64,000 bases of DNA from Acanthochromis polyacanthus (taxonomy: Eukaryota; Chordata; Actinopteri; Pomacentridae), in contig NC_067121.1 in assembly GCF_021347895.1 (NCBI RefSeq), positions 34,397,974 through 34,461,973 of the forward strand, given 5' to 3'. Every line of letters begins with the position of its first letter. Positions within the stretch are counted from its first letter, which is position 1. The notes below the pieces were generated by a model. That model saw only the letters and a list, made by a program, of their open reading frames with translations, had not been told where the DNA came from and did no database searches. Shown here piece after piece: positions 25,279 to 37,040 of this stretch. A program made the translations under genes and the position numbers.

Positions 25279-28200
25279 AGGAGCATTATTCTTCAAAAAA
25301 AAAAAATGACAGCAGTGATGTAAAGGTGTATTTGGACTACCATAAACCTTAAGTGAAATACTGCAGGTCTATTTATAGTCAGTCAGAAAAAAAACAGCAG
25401 ATCTGAGCTCTTGTTGTTAAGCAGATTTGTAGAAGAGAAAGCTAAGTATGCTAAATCATAAAATGGTTTTCTTTTATTCAACAGTCAGAATAGCTTACAT
25501 TTTTGGTTTGCAAGAATTAAAAAAAAACAAGATTATGTTCAAATTCTTTTACTTGAATGATTGACATGGTTATTGCTCGCTTTTCACATATTTAAAAACA
25601 CATCAGAAGCTTCAGTTAATGTCAATCTTTACAAATTTATCTGTGTTGAAATAATGTTAAAATATATACTATAAAATCTGAACTGAACTAATCTTGTTGC
25701 ACCCTCAGTTGTTTCCCCATCAGAGGTCATACACTGTCCACTCCTATATCCAAACTACCTGCTATATTTCCATGAACAGGTTTGGCTGATTTCTTCTGCA
25801 CGCTTCAATATTCAGCACTCATCCTTCCAGCTGCAGCTCTGGCTTGATACTGCCTCCACCTCTCCTCTGCATTAGCATTTAGATTTGTGTGATTTCAGAA
25901 TGTTTTCCCTCTCTGGGTTCATGTTCATCTGAATGTTTTGTATCCAAGCCTCAGCCAGAGGGACTTTGAACTCAGATACAGCCTTTATAAATCTCCTCTT
26001 GGAGAGTTTCAGGAGCAAAGCCACGCCACGAAACCCAGATGAACTGGTGCAATAAAGGGTTAAACCCCGATGTAAGTGTCATGAAAGAAATTTATTCTAG
26101 TCTCAACCACTCCTCTCATTCTGGCGTGGAGTCAAATCTCGGCTGTCCTGTTACATCTAAGACCTCGAAGATGTCTGAAAAAGGACAGTGAAGCCCTTTA
26201 GGCATCGTGTCCAATCAATAGTCTTTTCAGCTTTTTGGTGTGTGACATTAACAGATCAGTGGAGCAATGAAATAGAAAGCCAGAGAGTTCAGCTCATGCT
26301 GTTATCCACTCTCCGGTCTTAAAAGTGATCCTCTGTGTTACTTCTAATAACTCACTGACTTACTGTCTGTATTTTTTTTCTTCTTCAGGCGAAAATGCAA
26401 GGAAGGGAGGAATCAGACAAAATAAAATGTTGTAACAGCAGTAAGCCTGACAAAGTAGAGTGTGGAGCCTCTGGCTGAGTGCAGCACACGCAGGCAGTCA
26501 AGCTGTCTTCGTGTTACCAGCTGTTTCACGCTCCCTCTTAATCTGTATGCAGGCTTATTTAGCAACCGCCTGCTGTGAATTCTGTTTTGTCAAGCAGAGT
26601 CATTGCTATGAAGGTCAACTAAAATTGATGCCCCTGGGAGGCCCTATAAATAGATGGGGTCAAAACCCAGAGCGCAATTGTGAAAATGCAGGAGTGTTAC
26701 GAGTAGAAGAAAATGACTAATTGCACTTACATAAATACTGTCACCTTCATCAAAAAGGTAAGCTGCTTCTAACTTTTAATGACCCCCTCCTGTGAAAGTT
26801 ATTTTCTTTTTACCTCATTAATATTTTTCTTAATATGCTGGAAGATACATCAAGAGTAAAATCAGCAATTAGTATTATGGTGGAGAATTTCTGCTTTCAA
26901 AATGATGATTTAGACTTCCAGGGATTCACACAATCCTCCGGTACCAGTAGTGTGGGTGAGCTGGTGTGCTCAAGTTGCAACTAATTTGGAGAGGACATTG
27001 TGAGAGAGAGAGACAGGAACTTCATAGATTCTAATAGATGTACAGATTCATAGATTCTACTTGAGAAAACAGTGCCATTTTAAGGCAGAAAGAGATTATT
27101 TTAATTTTATAAAACTTCTAAATATGTAACTTGAATTTACCTCAGGATTAATAAATAACTCTGTCTGTCTATCTACTTTAATACACAGGGATGTGTTTGT
27201 AGGGGTTTAAGTTAGTACTTCCTCTCAGTCCTTCCTCTCAGTTCAGATTGACATTTCAGAGCTTTTTACTTTTAGAGAAATTTCCTGCAACAGTGAGCTG
27301 CCTTCGTTCAAACCTTTCTCTCTTTGTTCCAGCCTCTCCTCTGCCTACGTTCAGAAGTTTAGAACCTCTATTTTGTTTCTGTATGTTGCAAATCTTTTCC
27401 TTTTTGTCACTCTTGCTTATCCAGCTGACATCTGCCACCACCCCAAATTCCACTTGTCATCACAGAACTCAGCTTTCCAGGCTGTAGAACAGGACTCTGC
27501 CTGGATCTGCTCCAGCCTCAGTCATCCTGTCCATGAAGTCTGCGCCAAAACTAACTCAATATGTCGTGTCATTGCATATTTGTGTAGTGAACTCTTTTCC
27601 AACAACATTTATGTGAGAAATGCGTTACTGGTTGGGTTTCAGAATAATATTTTTACACACATGGCGTGAAAAGCTTGTAAAATAAGCTTAAATCAGAGGC
27701 TTCCAGTTTTTTGGGCTAAAAATAATAATAATAAAAAAAACAAAAAAAAACAATATGAAGTCGGGACTTTGTCATTTTGTTTCAGGTGTCTATGAGTTGT
27801 TGTCAGTATCACTTTTCTATTTTGAACATTTCTTATTGATTAATTATATAATGGTTTGGAACTCAAAATGGTAAAATTAGACAATATTTCACAAAACAAA
27901 GTGACAAAATGGCATTTGTTCACTACGACTTTGCTATATTTTGCTGTATTTGGAAACAAGTGCATTTATCAAATCTTTCCTTGTGTCAAAAATGGACCGC
28001 TAGCAGAGAATTATCATGGGTCAGAGGTGTGTGTTTGGATCTCAGTCAGCTTTTTTACATTTGGTTGCATTTACATTTCAAAAGAGGTTGGCTGAGGGGT
28101 AATTTATTCGTTTTCCCCTCGTCTTCTCGTCCTGATCTAACAACACAGATAAGCGAGGCGTGTGTGCGTGCGTGGAGCTGACACTGAGTGACCTATCACA

Positions 28201-29306
28201 TTTAAACATAGAGCAATTCAGACCCAGTACACCTTTTCTAGAATTCAGTAGATTTCTTCTCATGGTCCACCGGCTGTCCATTTTGTGTGTTTCCTGAAAA
28301 AAAAAAAAAAATCTGGTGTTTGAACAAAGCCCTTGCTATGTAAATGGAAAACAAACACTATCAGCTCTGTTCCATTGTGTCCCGTGCACGTCCATGGATG
28401 TTCACGCTCGTGCACAGGACAAGGACAAAGGGAGGGGAAGTGAGGAAAAGAGGATGGTAAATCTGGGACATGCTAACTAGATAATATGCAGAATAGCAAG
28501 ATATTAACAATCCTCCAGAACTGCAGGCTCCACCTTTAAAAAGTTGCTGCTCTTTTAACCATAGTTGATCCACATATTTTGTGTCACTCAGAAATACTTG
28601 CCATTGCAGACAAAGATGAGGCTCTAATTTGTGCCGCAGTATGACTTTAAAAAGCCCAAATTATACACATTTACGGGTTCATAATTACATTTTCAGGATC
28701 TTTTCAAATATATTTCCATGTTATTTTTCTCTTTCTACACTCTTTTGCAGGACCTCGTGTCGCCCTGCGTTGCTTTAAGGCCCATCTCCAGAAAAATGCC
28801 TGTGATTGGTTGGTCTGACAGAGTGAGATGACATTGGTCACATTCCATAACCTCAGATATATGAATACAGAGATGTAGAACAAGTAGAGACCGTGGAGCA
28901 CCTGCCTGTTCTCTGCTTGAAGGTCATACAAGCTTCTTGATAGGTGTTATGTGAATGTGCTACATGATGAAGCAAATAAGTAAAGGAAGAAAAGCCTGGA
29001 CTTTAAATGAAGCGTTTCAGGCAGTTAGGGAGCAGTGTTTTCTGTTGGAAACTGTGAACTATGGGCTTTGTAAATTTTCAAACCTTTTGCATACACAAAG
29101 AGGCAGCTATACAACACATGAAAGCATAGCATATCATTAGCTCATTAATACCCCATAAAATGTTTTTTTGACCAACAACAAAAAACAGAAATTACTTCTT
29201 GCCTTCCTGCTGAACCTCATGACATATTTTCCAATTGAGGTCATCGGTCAAACACACCTAAAACTGAAAAACCTCAGTCTGTTGTTAAGTTACCCTTTAA
29301 GTAAAG
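25279..29306. other. Intergenic DNA, no gene seen
   Basis: No exon is supported. Around 27140-27176, GGATTAATAAATAACTCTGTC plus a short CTGT run resembles a retroposon tail. The stretch 26540-26900 is repeat-free and could be a conserved non-coding element. Confidence 0.45.
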
Positions 29307-29780
29307 TACAGAGGATCCTTGATTTACATCAGAGTTCCGTTTCTATGGTTTGATGTAAGTTGATTTTCGCCTAAGTCGGAACTCCGGTGAAAATGTAAAC
29401 AAAGCCCTTGCGTGCATCACAATATCGATCAGTTTACTTGTAAAACTACAGCAACATTAACAGTCATTAGCTCACACTGAAACACAACTCGGTAGGAAAA
29501 TACCAGCCAAAATGTCTGACTTACACTTGGGAGCCCTAATGAAGTTAGCAAATGTAGCATAATCCAATGTAGCGGCAAATGTAAACAAAGCCATCTTATA
29601 GCGGTGCATGACTACTGTACATACAGTATTCATCCGCTCCACTCCAACTAGTTCTACTGAACCAGTTCTGACATTACGAAGAAATGCCATATGTTAAAGT
29701 GAGGACCGGTCTGCGATCAATTCCAAAGTAACGATGAAACGATGTAAGTCGAGGACGTCGTAAACTGAGGCCCTCCTGTA
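29307..29780. mobile_element. Mariner/pogo-like miniature element, 470 bp
   Basis: TA dinucleotides flank the element (29307-29308 and 29779-29780). The left end reads CAGAGGATCCTTGATTTACATC, and the right end, inverted, reads CAGGAGGGCCTCAGTTTACG, with further related blocks inward (GATGTAAGT and GACTTACATCG). The ends resemble the CAG..TCGACTTACG termini of pogo/Tigger-type elements. The arms are diverged and there is no transposase gene. Confidence 0.62.
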
Positions 29781-32700
29781 GTTGAGTACTCCACAATCTT
29801 TGAGTGTATCACAGTAACACCTGAGGCCAAATATGAAGAATAATTCAGGGTTAGTTTCAGATAACTTCAGGCTTAACGCTTGTTTTTCAGGACTGTGACA
29901 GTGGTTTAGTACTTACCGAGTCACATCACCATGGTAACTTATGCTGCACAGTAAGCTTGCTCCAGGGCAGGTTATGTTCGAGATAGAAGAGGATAAAAAA
30001 CCACCTAGTGACCAATAATTTCTCTTCCTGTAGATTATGTTGAGCAAGGTGTACCAATAGTGCCCCTTTCTTTTCCTTAGATGCACTAATATGGGAGATA
30101 TATTTTATCAGTGGAGGGATCTCCAGTCTTTTATCTTTTTTTTAATTTTTTTTTTACCTTTGACTGCAAGCAATTTCAAACCAATTTAGTTTTTCTACAG
30201 GCCTTTTGTAACGCGTTATAATCCAAAAACGGAGACTTATTAGCATGCTAAAGCCTCGTACTTGTTGACCCTATAAGATTTGCAATGAGCCCTCTCACTG
30301 ATTTGAATTGTGCTTTTCTTTTTTCTTTACTCGCACTCGAGACTATTTTACACAGCCGGGGTCACAGCTGAAAGAATAAAACCGGCACACGCTGTAAGAA
30401 TACATTTAAGACACACATTAAATTAATGCAATGCACAATTGTAATTCTAGTCTGATGTACTTGTGTCTTAATGATGGGGCAGTGATATTGATAAGCCTAT
30501 TAACTTGCACATTCACACAGCCGACATTTTATTTATTACCAGCTTTCGTTCCTGCAGCAGCTGTGTTGCTGTTAGTCTGCATTACACTTTTAAGTTCCTA
30601 ATGTTGGCTTAGGATTATAGTTTGCTCTTGTGAGAAATATGCATCTGATGCAAACTTTACTTATTTTATGTGACTGTGCTCATCACTACATTAATAAAAA
30701 CCAGTGCTGACTTACACGTACAAAGAACAACTTCAGTTTTTAGATTTACTGAAGCCAGACAACCAAAATATCTCATCATACAGGTGTCCCTAGATTGAGT
30801 TGCACCACCTTGCATTAGAGAATAGCCAAAACTTCCTGGTGCTTCCATGAAATCCAGGAGTGTAGATGTTTACTGTGTTCAGCCAGATGAGGGCAGTGCG
30901 CCACAGCTCTGCAGCACAGCCTGAAAACTGTGTGTTCCTGTGCCACATCCTGTATACTGAGAACAACCCAGCCTGAGGGTGAATATTGGGAATGGATCGA
31001 AGGCCTGCATTCAAGCATCATTTTGACTTACTACTAGCATCAGGAAGAACAGATGAAGGCTGCTGCAATTTATAACCGCTGGCAGTACTACACTGGATGT
31101 GGTTTACTCTGTACTTCGCCCTCCTCTCCTCCTCCTTCCCTCCCTCGCTGTCTTGCTGTCTAAGTGTTTCTGTGATGTGTGGATCGTCTCACTTCTCCCA
31201 TGCACAGATGTTGCGCTGTCTCGTGTCGTTATTGTCCGCCAAATGACAACCAAATGTCTGCAGAAGTAGGAGCACAGACAGATTTTCGACGGATGAGTGT
31301 TTTCTTTTTCTTTTCTTCTTTTTTTCTTCTTCTCTTTTTGCTGCTGCACGAGCTTTGGCTGCTCTAAACACATTGCCTGCCTGGGTTGCAGCGCCTTTGT
31401 AAAACCTTTTATTCCAGCATTGTTTTATGTAAGCAGATTCATGCACACGCAGTACCTAGACAGACAAGTAATTGAGAGCATATTGAGCATCTCGACTCCT
31501 ATCAATGAGATGCAGCATTGATGAATAAATAATGGATCGCCCTTTCAAGTGCATCTTTGAACAGCGCTGAAGTTTTTAACCAGATGAAACCTGGAGACAG
31601 CTACAGTCCCCCAGACTATAAACCTCTTATTCAAGCCCTGCACACTCACTGTCTTTCTCCTTCAGCGCCACCGCCCCCTCTCTCTCTCCCTGGCATAATG
31701 CCCCCCACTGGGTCTTCTTTCATCACAGTGAAGTATCAGTGAGAAGCAGACACAAAGGTCTCACGTACACAGGCCCAAATATACATAGAAGTATGAATGC
31801 AGACTGTGCACTTTTGTTGTATGGCTCTGAGGTCCCCTGGAGGGCCCGTTTTTTTGGAAATTCAAAGACAGCTGCACCCTCCGCCGCCTCATTAATTTGT
31901 GTCCTCACGAACACATTTGTCACATTAAGAGGTGATGTATGGGGCTAAAAGAGTTAAAAATTCTGGTATAATTTTGGCCGCATCCGTGAAAAACAGCTGA
32001 ACTGTGTTGCATAAGCGATGACATTGACAAGTAGCAGCCATTCAGATGAGAGGGTGAATCATATATCATTGTTACTTACAGCTTGAGCTTCAACCTGGCC
32101 TCCCAATTCTCCGTCCCAAATCCCATCACAGCCATGAGTGGTGATCTAGCAACTCTGAGGAGAAAGCCTCTGAATGAAATTGCTTGATTTATGGCTCTAT
32201 TCCCACATTGTCCTCACATCATTACAGAAATATTGCCCAGAAAACACGTTTATCAAAAGCATCAAATCAGCTTTCAGCTCCGACACAGTAACACCATTGC
32301 TTTTGTGAAAAGTGCTATAGTTTAAACATTCTTTCAAATAAATAATTACATATTTTTGTGAGGAAATAGGCAGCCACGGGGGAATGCAAGAATCGACTTG
32401 AATGCTTTGACCCAACACAGAAATTGGGATTATTCTCATGCAGTCAAATCATCTTTCTGCCTACCTGGAAAGATTCAATGCCACTGTGACCAGATCATCA
32501 GCATCATGATAACACAGGTCCAGAAAGGAATACAAAAGTCAATAGTTTGACCTCCAATAAACTTCAGCACAGAGCTATGTAAATGAGCTTTTAATCCGCT
32601 GTCTGGAACCTTCTGCAGTTATTTAAAACTTTTCTGAATTTTATTGTCAATTATACTCAGTGCTTGGTTGCCAGTGTTTGTTTTTTCCACCGTTGATTAA

Positions 32701-32995
32701 TAATTGAGGCTTATTTATTTATTTTTAATCAGTCTTGTTGACTTCTCAAACATTTCCATAATTGTATTAGAAATTTTAAGCAAAGTTTTTGCATTTCTAT
32801 TTTTGGCCAGGCAGCAGGCATGAAACAAAATAATAAAAATATATAACCCTGCAATCAAGTAAAACACTAAACACTGTGCGCGTGCATGGAGTCAAATATA
32901 ATACAGTCATAATTTTGAAATCCATTTGTAATCAGAATTTCTACTTCTTTTTCTTCTTATATCATGAACTGTATATAGAGCCTATGTTTCATGTT
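29781..32995. other. Intergenic DNA, no gene seen
   Basis: No exon is supported. The stretch 31390-31530 is repeat-free and ends in an ATGAATAAATAATGG-like AT-rich block, a candidate conserved element. The open frames at 30.8-31.9 kb carry no recognisable domain. Confidence 0.5.
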
Positions 32996-33356
32996 TCAGT
33001 CGATGTTTGAGGTCACCCAGGCAACTTAATGTTTTTCATGAGAACTCACACTTTTGTTCATGTGCTAACATAACTGCACAACGGTTTTCTAATCATCAAT
33101 GAGCCTTTCAACACCTTTAGCTAACACAATGTGCCATTAGAACACAGAAGTGATGGTTGCTGGAAATGTTCCTCTGTACCCCTATGGAGATATTCCATTA
33201 AAAATCAGCCGTTTCTGGCTAGAATAGTCACTTACCACGTTAACAATGCCTAGACTGTATTTCTGATTAATTTAATGTTATCTTTATTGAAAAAGAAAAA
33301 CCTTTTCTTTCAAAAATAAGGACATTTCTAAGTGACCCCAAACTTTTGAATGATGT
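32996..33356. mobile_element. Tc1-derived miniature element, about 360 bp
   Basis: The right end, AAGTGACCCCAAACTTTTGAA, and the left end, GATGTTTGAGGTCACCCAGG, are inverted partners. They match the termini of a widespread fish Tc1-like non-autonomous family. The interior blocks GTGCTAACATAACTGCACAA and CCCCTATGGAGATATTCC are typical of that family. There is no coding capacity. Confidence 0.75.
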
Positions 33357-34309
33357 ATATTATCTACAAACAAATGTGTGTGGGACTGTTTACACTAATA
33401 ATAATAACTGAATTTAAGAAAATTCAATTATTGAAGAAATTAAAGAAATGCCTAAAAGAGAAATTAGTTATTTTACTGTAGCTAAGTGTAAACTCACTTA
33501 AGAGTCTGTGGGACTCAGCAATATTAAATGACATGTGAAAAGCTTAAAATGAGTATACGTGGCATGCAAAATGTCCTCAAATTGATGGATATTTGAACAC
33601 AAATTTATGACATCACATTGGGAACTAGAAAGCATATTGTATTGCATTGTATTGTATTGTATTGTGTATGCTGTATCACTGCCAAAATCTATCCACTTGG
33701 TCCTTGTGTCATTTCTGACCTTCCCTTAAAATTTCATCCAAATCCGTTTGTCCGTTTTTGAGTAATGTTGCGAACAGTCAAACAGACAAACCGTCACATG
33801 AACCGTGTTCCTTAGCAGCGTAATAAAACCTCCAGCAGAACCAAGTTCAGGCAGGGCATCCATCTGCCTCGACCCGACTTAGGTGAGGGAAAAGGGGAGA
33901 GATAATAGGATTGCAAATAGAAAACAGACAAACAATGCACAACAGAAGAATTTAACACTGTGGAGGTTGCAGTAACTGCAGATCAGGCACATGTAGCTTC
34001 ACAGTCAGAGATACATACACAGAGGACAAAATACAAAGTACTGGAAAGAGACGTACAAAGTTAGCAACATGCAATTATGGTATTAAATGTATACATATAT
34101 ATATAGAAAGGGGGCATGCATTTGTATGTCAGATTAATTATTGATTTTCTAATGTTTTATTCAGACAAGTCATTTAATATTGAACATTTGAGGCTCCATA
34201 ATAACACCCATCACAAACAAAAGAATTCTGAACTCTAAAGAATAACAGCAGGGACGCTCTAAAGTTTAGACGGGACTACTCACCGCTCTGCATGGTGTTG
34301 TCAGTGGCA
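33357..34309. other. Non-coding DNA with ATTGT repeat and LINE-like fragment
   Basis: An (ATTGT)n run lies at 33636-33665. At 33690-33800, AAATTTCATCCAAATCCGTTTG followed by GTCAAACAGACAAACCG resembles the 3' part of a fish retroposon with a short tail. No gene is seen. Confidence 0.5.
33636..33665. repeat. (ATTGT)n microsatellite
   Basis: About six units, one with a C substitution. Confidence 0.9.
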
Positions 34310-35617
34310 CTTTGATCTTGTGCTTCAGTGAATACAAGGCATCTCTAGGGATAATGTTTCTTGCAGCTGAGGCCCTCTTGTGTTTGATTGATTATTTATT
34401 CGATAATTACAGTCATTGTGAGAGTTCTTCGTGGAAATCTGTGTGCATTTGGTTCCTTATGACTGAGCAGCATAGGCTAACTCCATTGCTGTAATTTGTT
34501 ATCAGTGCAATGCAGCATACAGTATTTTAATTGATCAATCTGTTATAGTCACCTTTCACTGCTACTTTAACTGCAAGCCTGGGTGTCCTAAAATTGATAC
34601 AAAAGTCATGTTTTCAACAAAAACACAAAAACATAGTATAGCATTTTATTATGTTTTTTCTTGAATTTGAAAAGTTGCTGTTTTTATCATTGCATATTTA
34701 GTCTCTGTGTGTGCATCTTGGACTTGGGAAATGTTAAGTATAACTAGCATAATTTATCACAAAGTCCTTAATTCAGTGAGTGGATGAGGAAAATAATCAT
34801 AACTTGCAATCATAAACAACAATTTATTGTTTAATTATTGCCATTGCAAGACTTTTTTTGTGTGGAAATCTACTAATTTGTCCTCTTCGACTGAGTAGCA
34901 TAGGTATTAGTTTTAAATTAAAACAATACAATATTCCATTTTTTTTACTAGTTTATCAGTCTTTATGGTTATATTTCACTGCTATCTTAACTGCTATACC
35001 TGCTGTCCTCAAAAATGACAGAAAATCATTGCAATTCATTTAATTAATTGCCATTTATGTCATTGTTTCAACAAAAGTACCAAAAATCTCTGGTAAAATA
35101 TGGCTGGTTTACCATTATATAGATTGTATTTATGGGAACTGTTTCTTAAACAACCAATTTATGAATTAACTATTGTCATTGTGAGATTTCTTTGTGGAAA
35201 TCCATGCTCATTTCATTGTTTGACCCTTTCTGACTGTGCAGTAAGCTACATCCTGTGCTGTAAGTTGTACTCAGTACAATGAAATATGCCTTTTTAACAA
35301 ACTATTATGCTTATATTTCGGACTGCCAGCCCCGACGTTCTCAAAAATTGCATAAAATCATTATGTTCCATGAAATGAGTTGCCTTTAAAAAAAATTAAA
35401 ACAAAAATACTAAAAAATCTCTGTTTAAGGATTCTTAAATGGGAAAACCCGCTGTTTTTAATCATTGTATATATTGTAGTTGTGGGAATTGTCATGTGGG
35501 TAGGAAGGGATGTGTGAAGTCATGTGAGGCAACAATTTGGAAAATTATAATCATCACCCTCATAATTTATCATAAAGTGATCATTCAGTGATTTAAAAAA
35601 GTAATTATGTTGCACAA

Positions 35618-36171
35618 AGGGCTGTCAAAATTAGCACATTAATACGGATGAATCCATCATCATGATTAATATGATTAAAAATATTGCATCTGCAGCGGGC
35701 TGTTTGTCCACACAGAGTTACCGTCGGGCGTGCCGCAGCACATGCGCAAATGGAAAGTTGATCCAGTAGTGGCAGAAGCAACCAACTTTACATGGAAGAA
35801 GCTCAACAGCACATTAGCCATCCAGGTAAGAAATGTCAGTGATATATATGTCTATATGTGTGTGTGTGTGTGTGTGTGAAACGCAATTAATATAGATTAA
35901 AAATGAATTATATTTAATTGTGATTAATAGGATGGGTCTGAATAGCAATGCTCCAGATATCCAGGCCCAATTACTGACAAATATCAGAATATTTGGTTCA
36001 TAGTCTGTAGGAGGGGGGGAATGGGGACCTCAAAGTTAATATTCAGATACCACCACAACAACCGAATATTCGGATATTTGGATATTCGAGTCGAGCCCTA
36101 GTGATTAATCAAAATTAATCCACATCAATGTGTGATTAGATTTTTAAAAAAATTGAATCACTTGACAGCTG
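35618..36171. mobile_element. hAT-like non-autonomous element inside the tandem array
   Basis: The left end AGGGCTGTCAAAATTAGCAC and the right end, inverted, AGCTGTCAAGTGATTC form short inverted termini of the hAT kind. The flanks share GTTGCA, so a decayed 8-bp duplication is likely. The interior has ATTAAT-rich subterminal blocks and an exon-like 110-base stretch at 35716-35825. A second element is inserted at 35929-36101. Confidence 0.62.
35929..36101. mobile_element. 173-bp nested miniature element with 8-bp target duplication
   Basis: It is flanked by TGATTAAT at 35921-35928 and again at 36102-36109, a perfect 8-bp direct repeat. The right end, inverted, reads CTAGGGCTCGACTCGAATATCC, and the left end GATGGGTCTGAATAG is a looser match. 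The interior repeats CCGAATATTCGG-type palindromes. Removing it restores a continuous TGATTAATCAAAATTAATCC block of the host element. Confidence 0.7.
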
Positions 36172-36599
36172 TGGTTGCATCCTAAAACAACCAATTTCTT
36201 TGCATTATTATTATTTTTATCAGTGTGAAGGTTGCATTTCATGGAATTAATTGGCATTTTTGTTCTTTAAAAAATCTCTAGTTTACAGATTCTCTTAACA
36301 TAAGAAGTTGCATGTTTTTGCCTTGTTTTTGTCATTGTAAATTATGGGATTTGCTGTGTGGGAATGGAAGAGATGTTTGAGGATGTCATCTTGGACTTTG
36401 GGAAATGTTAACGACCACTATCAATACTTCTAAAATCGATTAATTAATAATTCAAACAATCATAAATTGCACTCTGAAACAAACCAAGGGCCCCATAAAA
36501 GGCTCCTGACATGTATATCTGACCCCTCATTCCTTTGCTTTTGGATATGTCGTCCTGATAGGGGACTCCTCTGCAGATGGAACCCGCTGTCATAGAATT

Positions 36600-36982
36600 T
36601 GTCACCGAAATGTCGAGCAAATGAGGCAGATTTGAACAAGATTACGCACACGAGCTCAAACCCCCTTATTACCTCCCACCACCCCCTCACCACTCCCTCT
36701 CTCTCTGCCTCTCTCTCTTCCTCCCTCCCTCTCTCTCTCCCTCACTTTTTTTTGTGCCTGAAGTCGGAGGCGCTCCACGGGTTCTTTTTTTGTTGCCAGT
36801 GCGCACCACGGCATCGCTGCACACACCGACACTGCTCGGACTGTTGCTGCGCCCGGAGCACCTGCAGGCGCGAAGGTAGGAGGGAAGAAAAAGAGGTGGA
36901 AGAGGAAGAGAGAGAGACATTCAAGAGAAAAGAGAAGAAGAAGAAGAAGAAGAAGGGGCAGGACCGGCGGGAGGAGCGCACC
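36600..36982 (+). promoter_or_regulatory. Probable core promoter and 5'UTR of the carmil3-like gene
   Basis: This is the stretch immediately before the start codon. A CT-rich tract (about 36675-36745) is followed by a CpG-containing segment (about 36760-36880) and then a GA-rich tract with an (AAG)n run at about 36931-36955. I see no clear TATA box near a definable start site, as is common for CpG-type vertebrate promoters. There is no ATG between about 36880 and 36982, so the first AUG of a transcript starting there would be the one at 36983. The transcription start site cannot be placed from sequence alone. The CT-rich and GA-rich tracts are complementary and could pair if both are transcribed. 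Confidence 0.5.
36931..36955. repeat. (AAG)n run in probable 5'UTR
   Basis: About eight AAG units, 28 bases before the carmil3-like start codon. Confidence 0.9.
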
Positions 36983-37040
36983 ATGGCCTCAAAGGAGACC
37001 ACAGCGGCGGGCTTCGTGAACGTCAGCAGGGAAATCACAG
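36983..37040 (+). CDS. carmil3: carmil3-like exon 1 (start codon, residues 1-19)
   Basis: First coding exon of a CARMIL-family gene (capping protein regulator and myosin 1 linker). In this family the protein binds actin capping protein at the plasma membrane, and the N-terminal PH-like domain contributes to membrane binding. The ATG sits in a strong Kozak context (A at -3, G at +4) and the exon ends at a canonical donor, ACAG|GTGAGC. It encodes 19 residues plus one base of codon 20 (intron phase 1), starting MASKETTAAG. Joined to exon 2 it gives SREIT-ESIRKVL, which matches in register the RELQDSIR region at the start of CARMIL3. The frame stays open upstream to 36599, but that extension is low-complexity and unlike the family, so 36983 is preferred. 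The paralogue call rests mainly on exons 3, 6 and 7; carmil2 is the alternative. Confidence 0.82.

Larger units (their letters stand above)
34310..36480. repeat. Degenerate tandem array, about four units of 300-450 bp
   Basis: Several landmarks recur in the same order. CATTGTGAGAGTTCTTCGTGG (34414), CATTGCAAGACTTTTTTTGTG (34842) and CATTGTGAGATTTCTTTGTGG (35177) are followed by GACTGAGCAGCATAGG, GACTGAGTAGCATAGG and GACTGTGCAGTAAGC. A TTTCACTGCT(A)..TTAACTGC block follows, then AAAAATCTCTG and, after it, GTTGCTGTTTTTATCATTG. The final unit (about 36172-36480) keeps AAAAAATCTCTAGTTTACAG and CATCTTGGACTTTGGGAAATG, the latter matching CATCTTGGACTTGGGAAATG in unit 1 (about 34709). A hAT-like element (35618-36171) splits the array. 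Unit spacing from landmarks is about 430, 335 and, after subtracting the insert, about 300. Confidence 0.7.

Noticed and set aside
34310..36480. CRISPR-like or segmental array of genes
   Set aside because: The units are long, AT-rich, diverged and non-coding, and the genome is vertebrate.
36599..36982. In-frame N-terminal extension of 128 codons before the carmil3-like start
   Set aside because: It is low-complexity (Ser/Pro/Leu then Glu/Lys from CT and GA tracts), unlike any CARMIL N-terminus, and the ATG at 36983 has a strong Kozak context.
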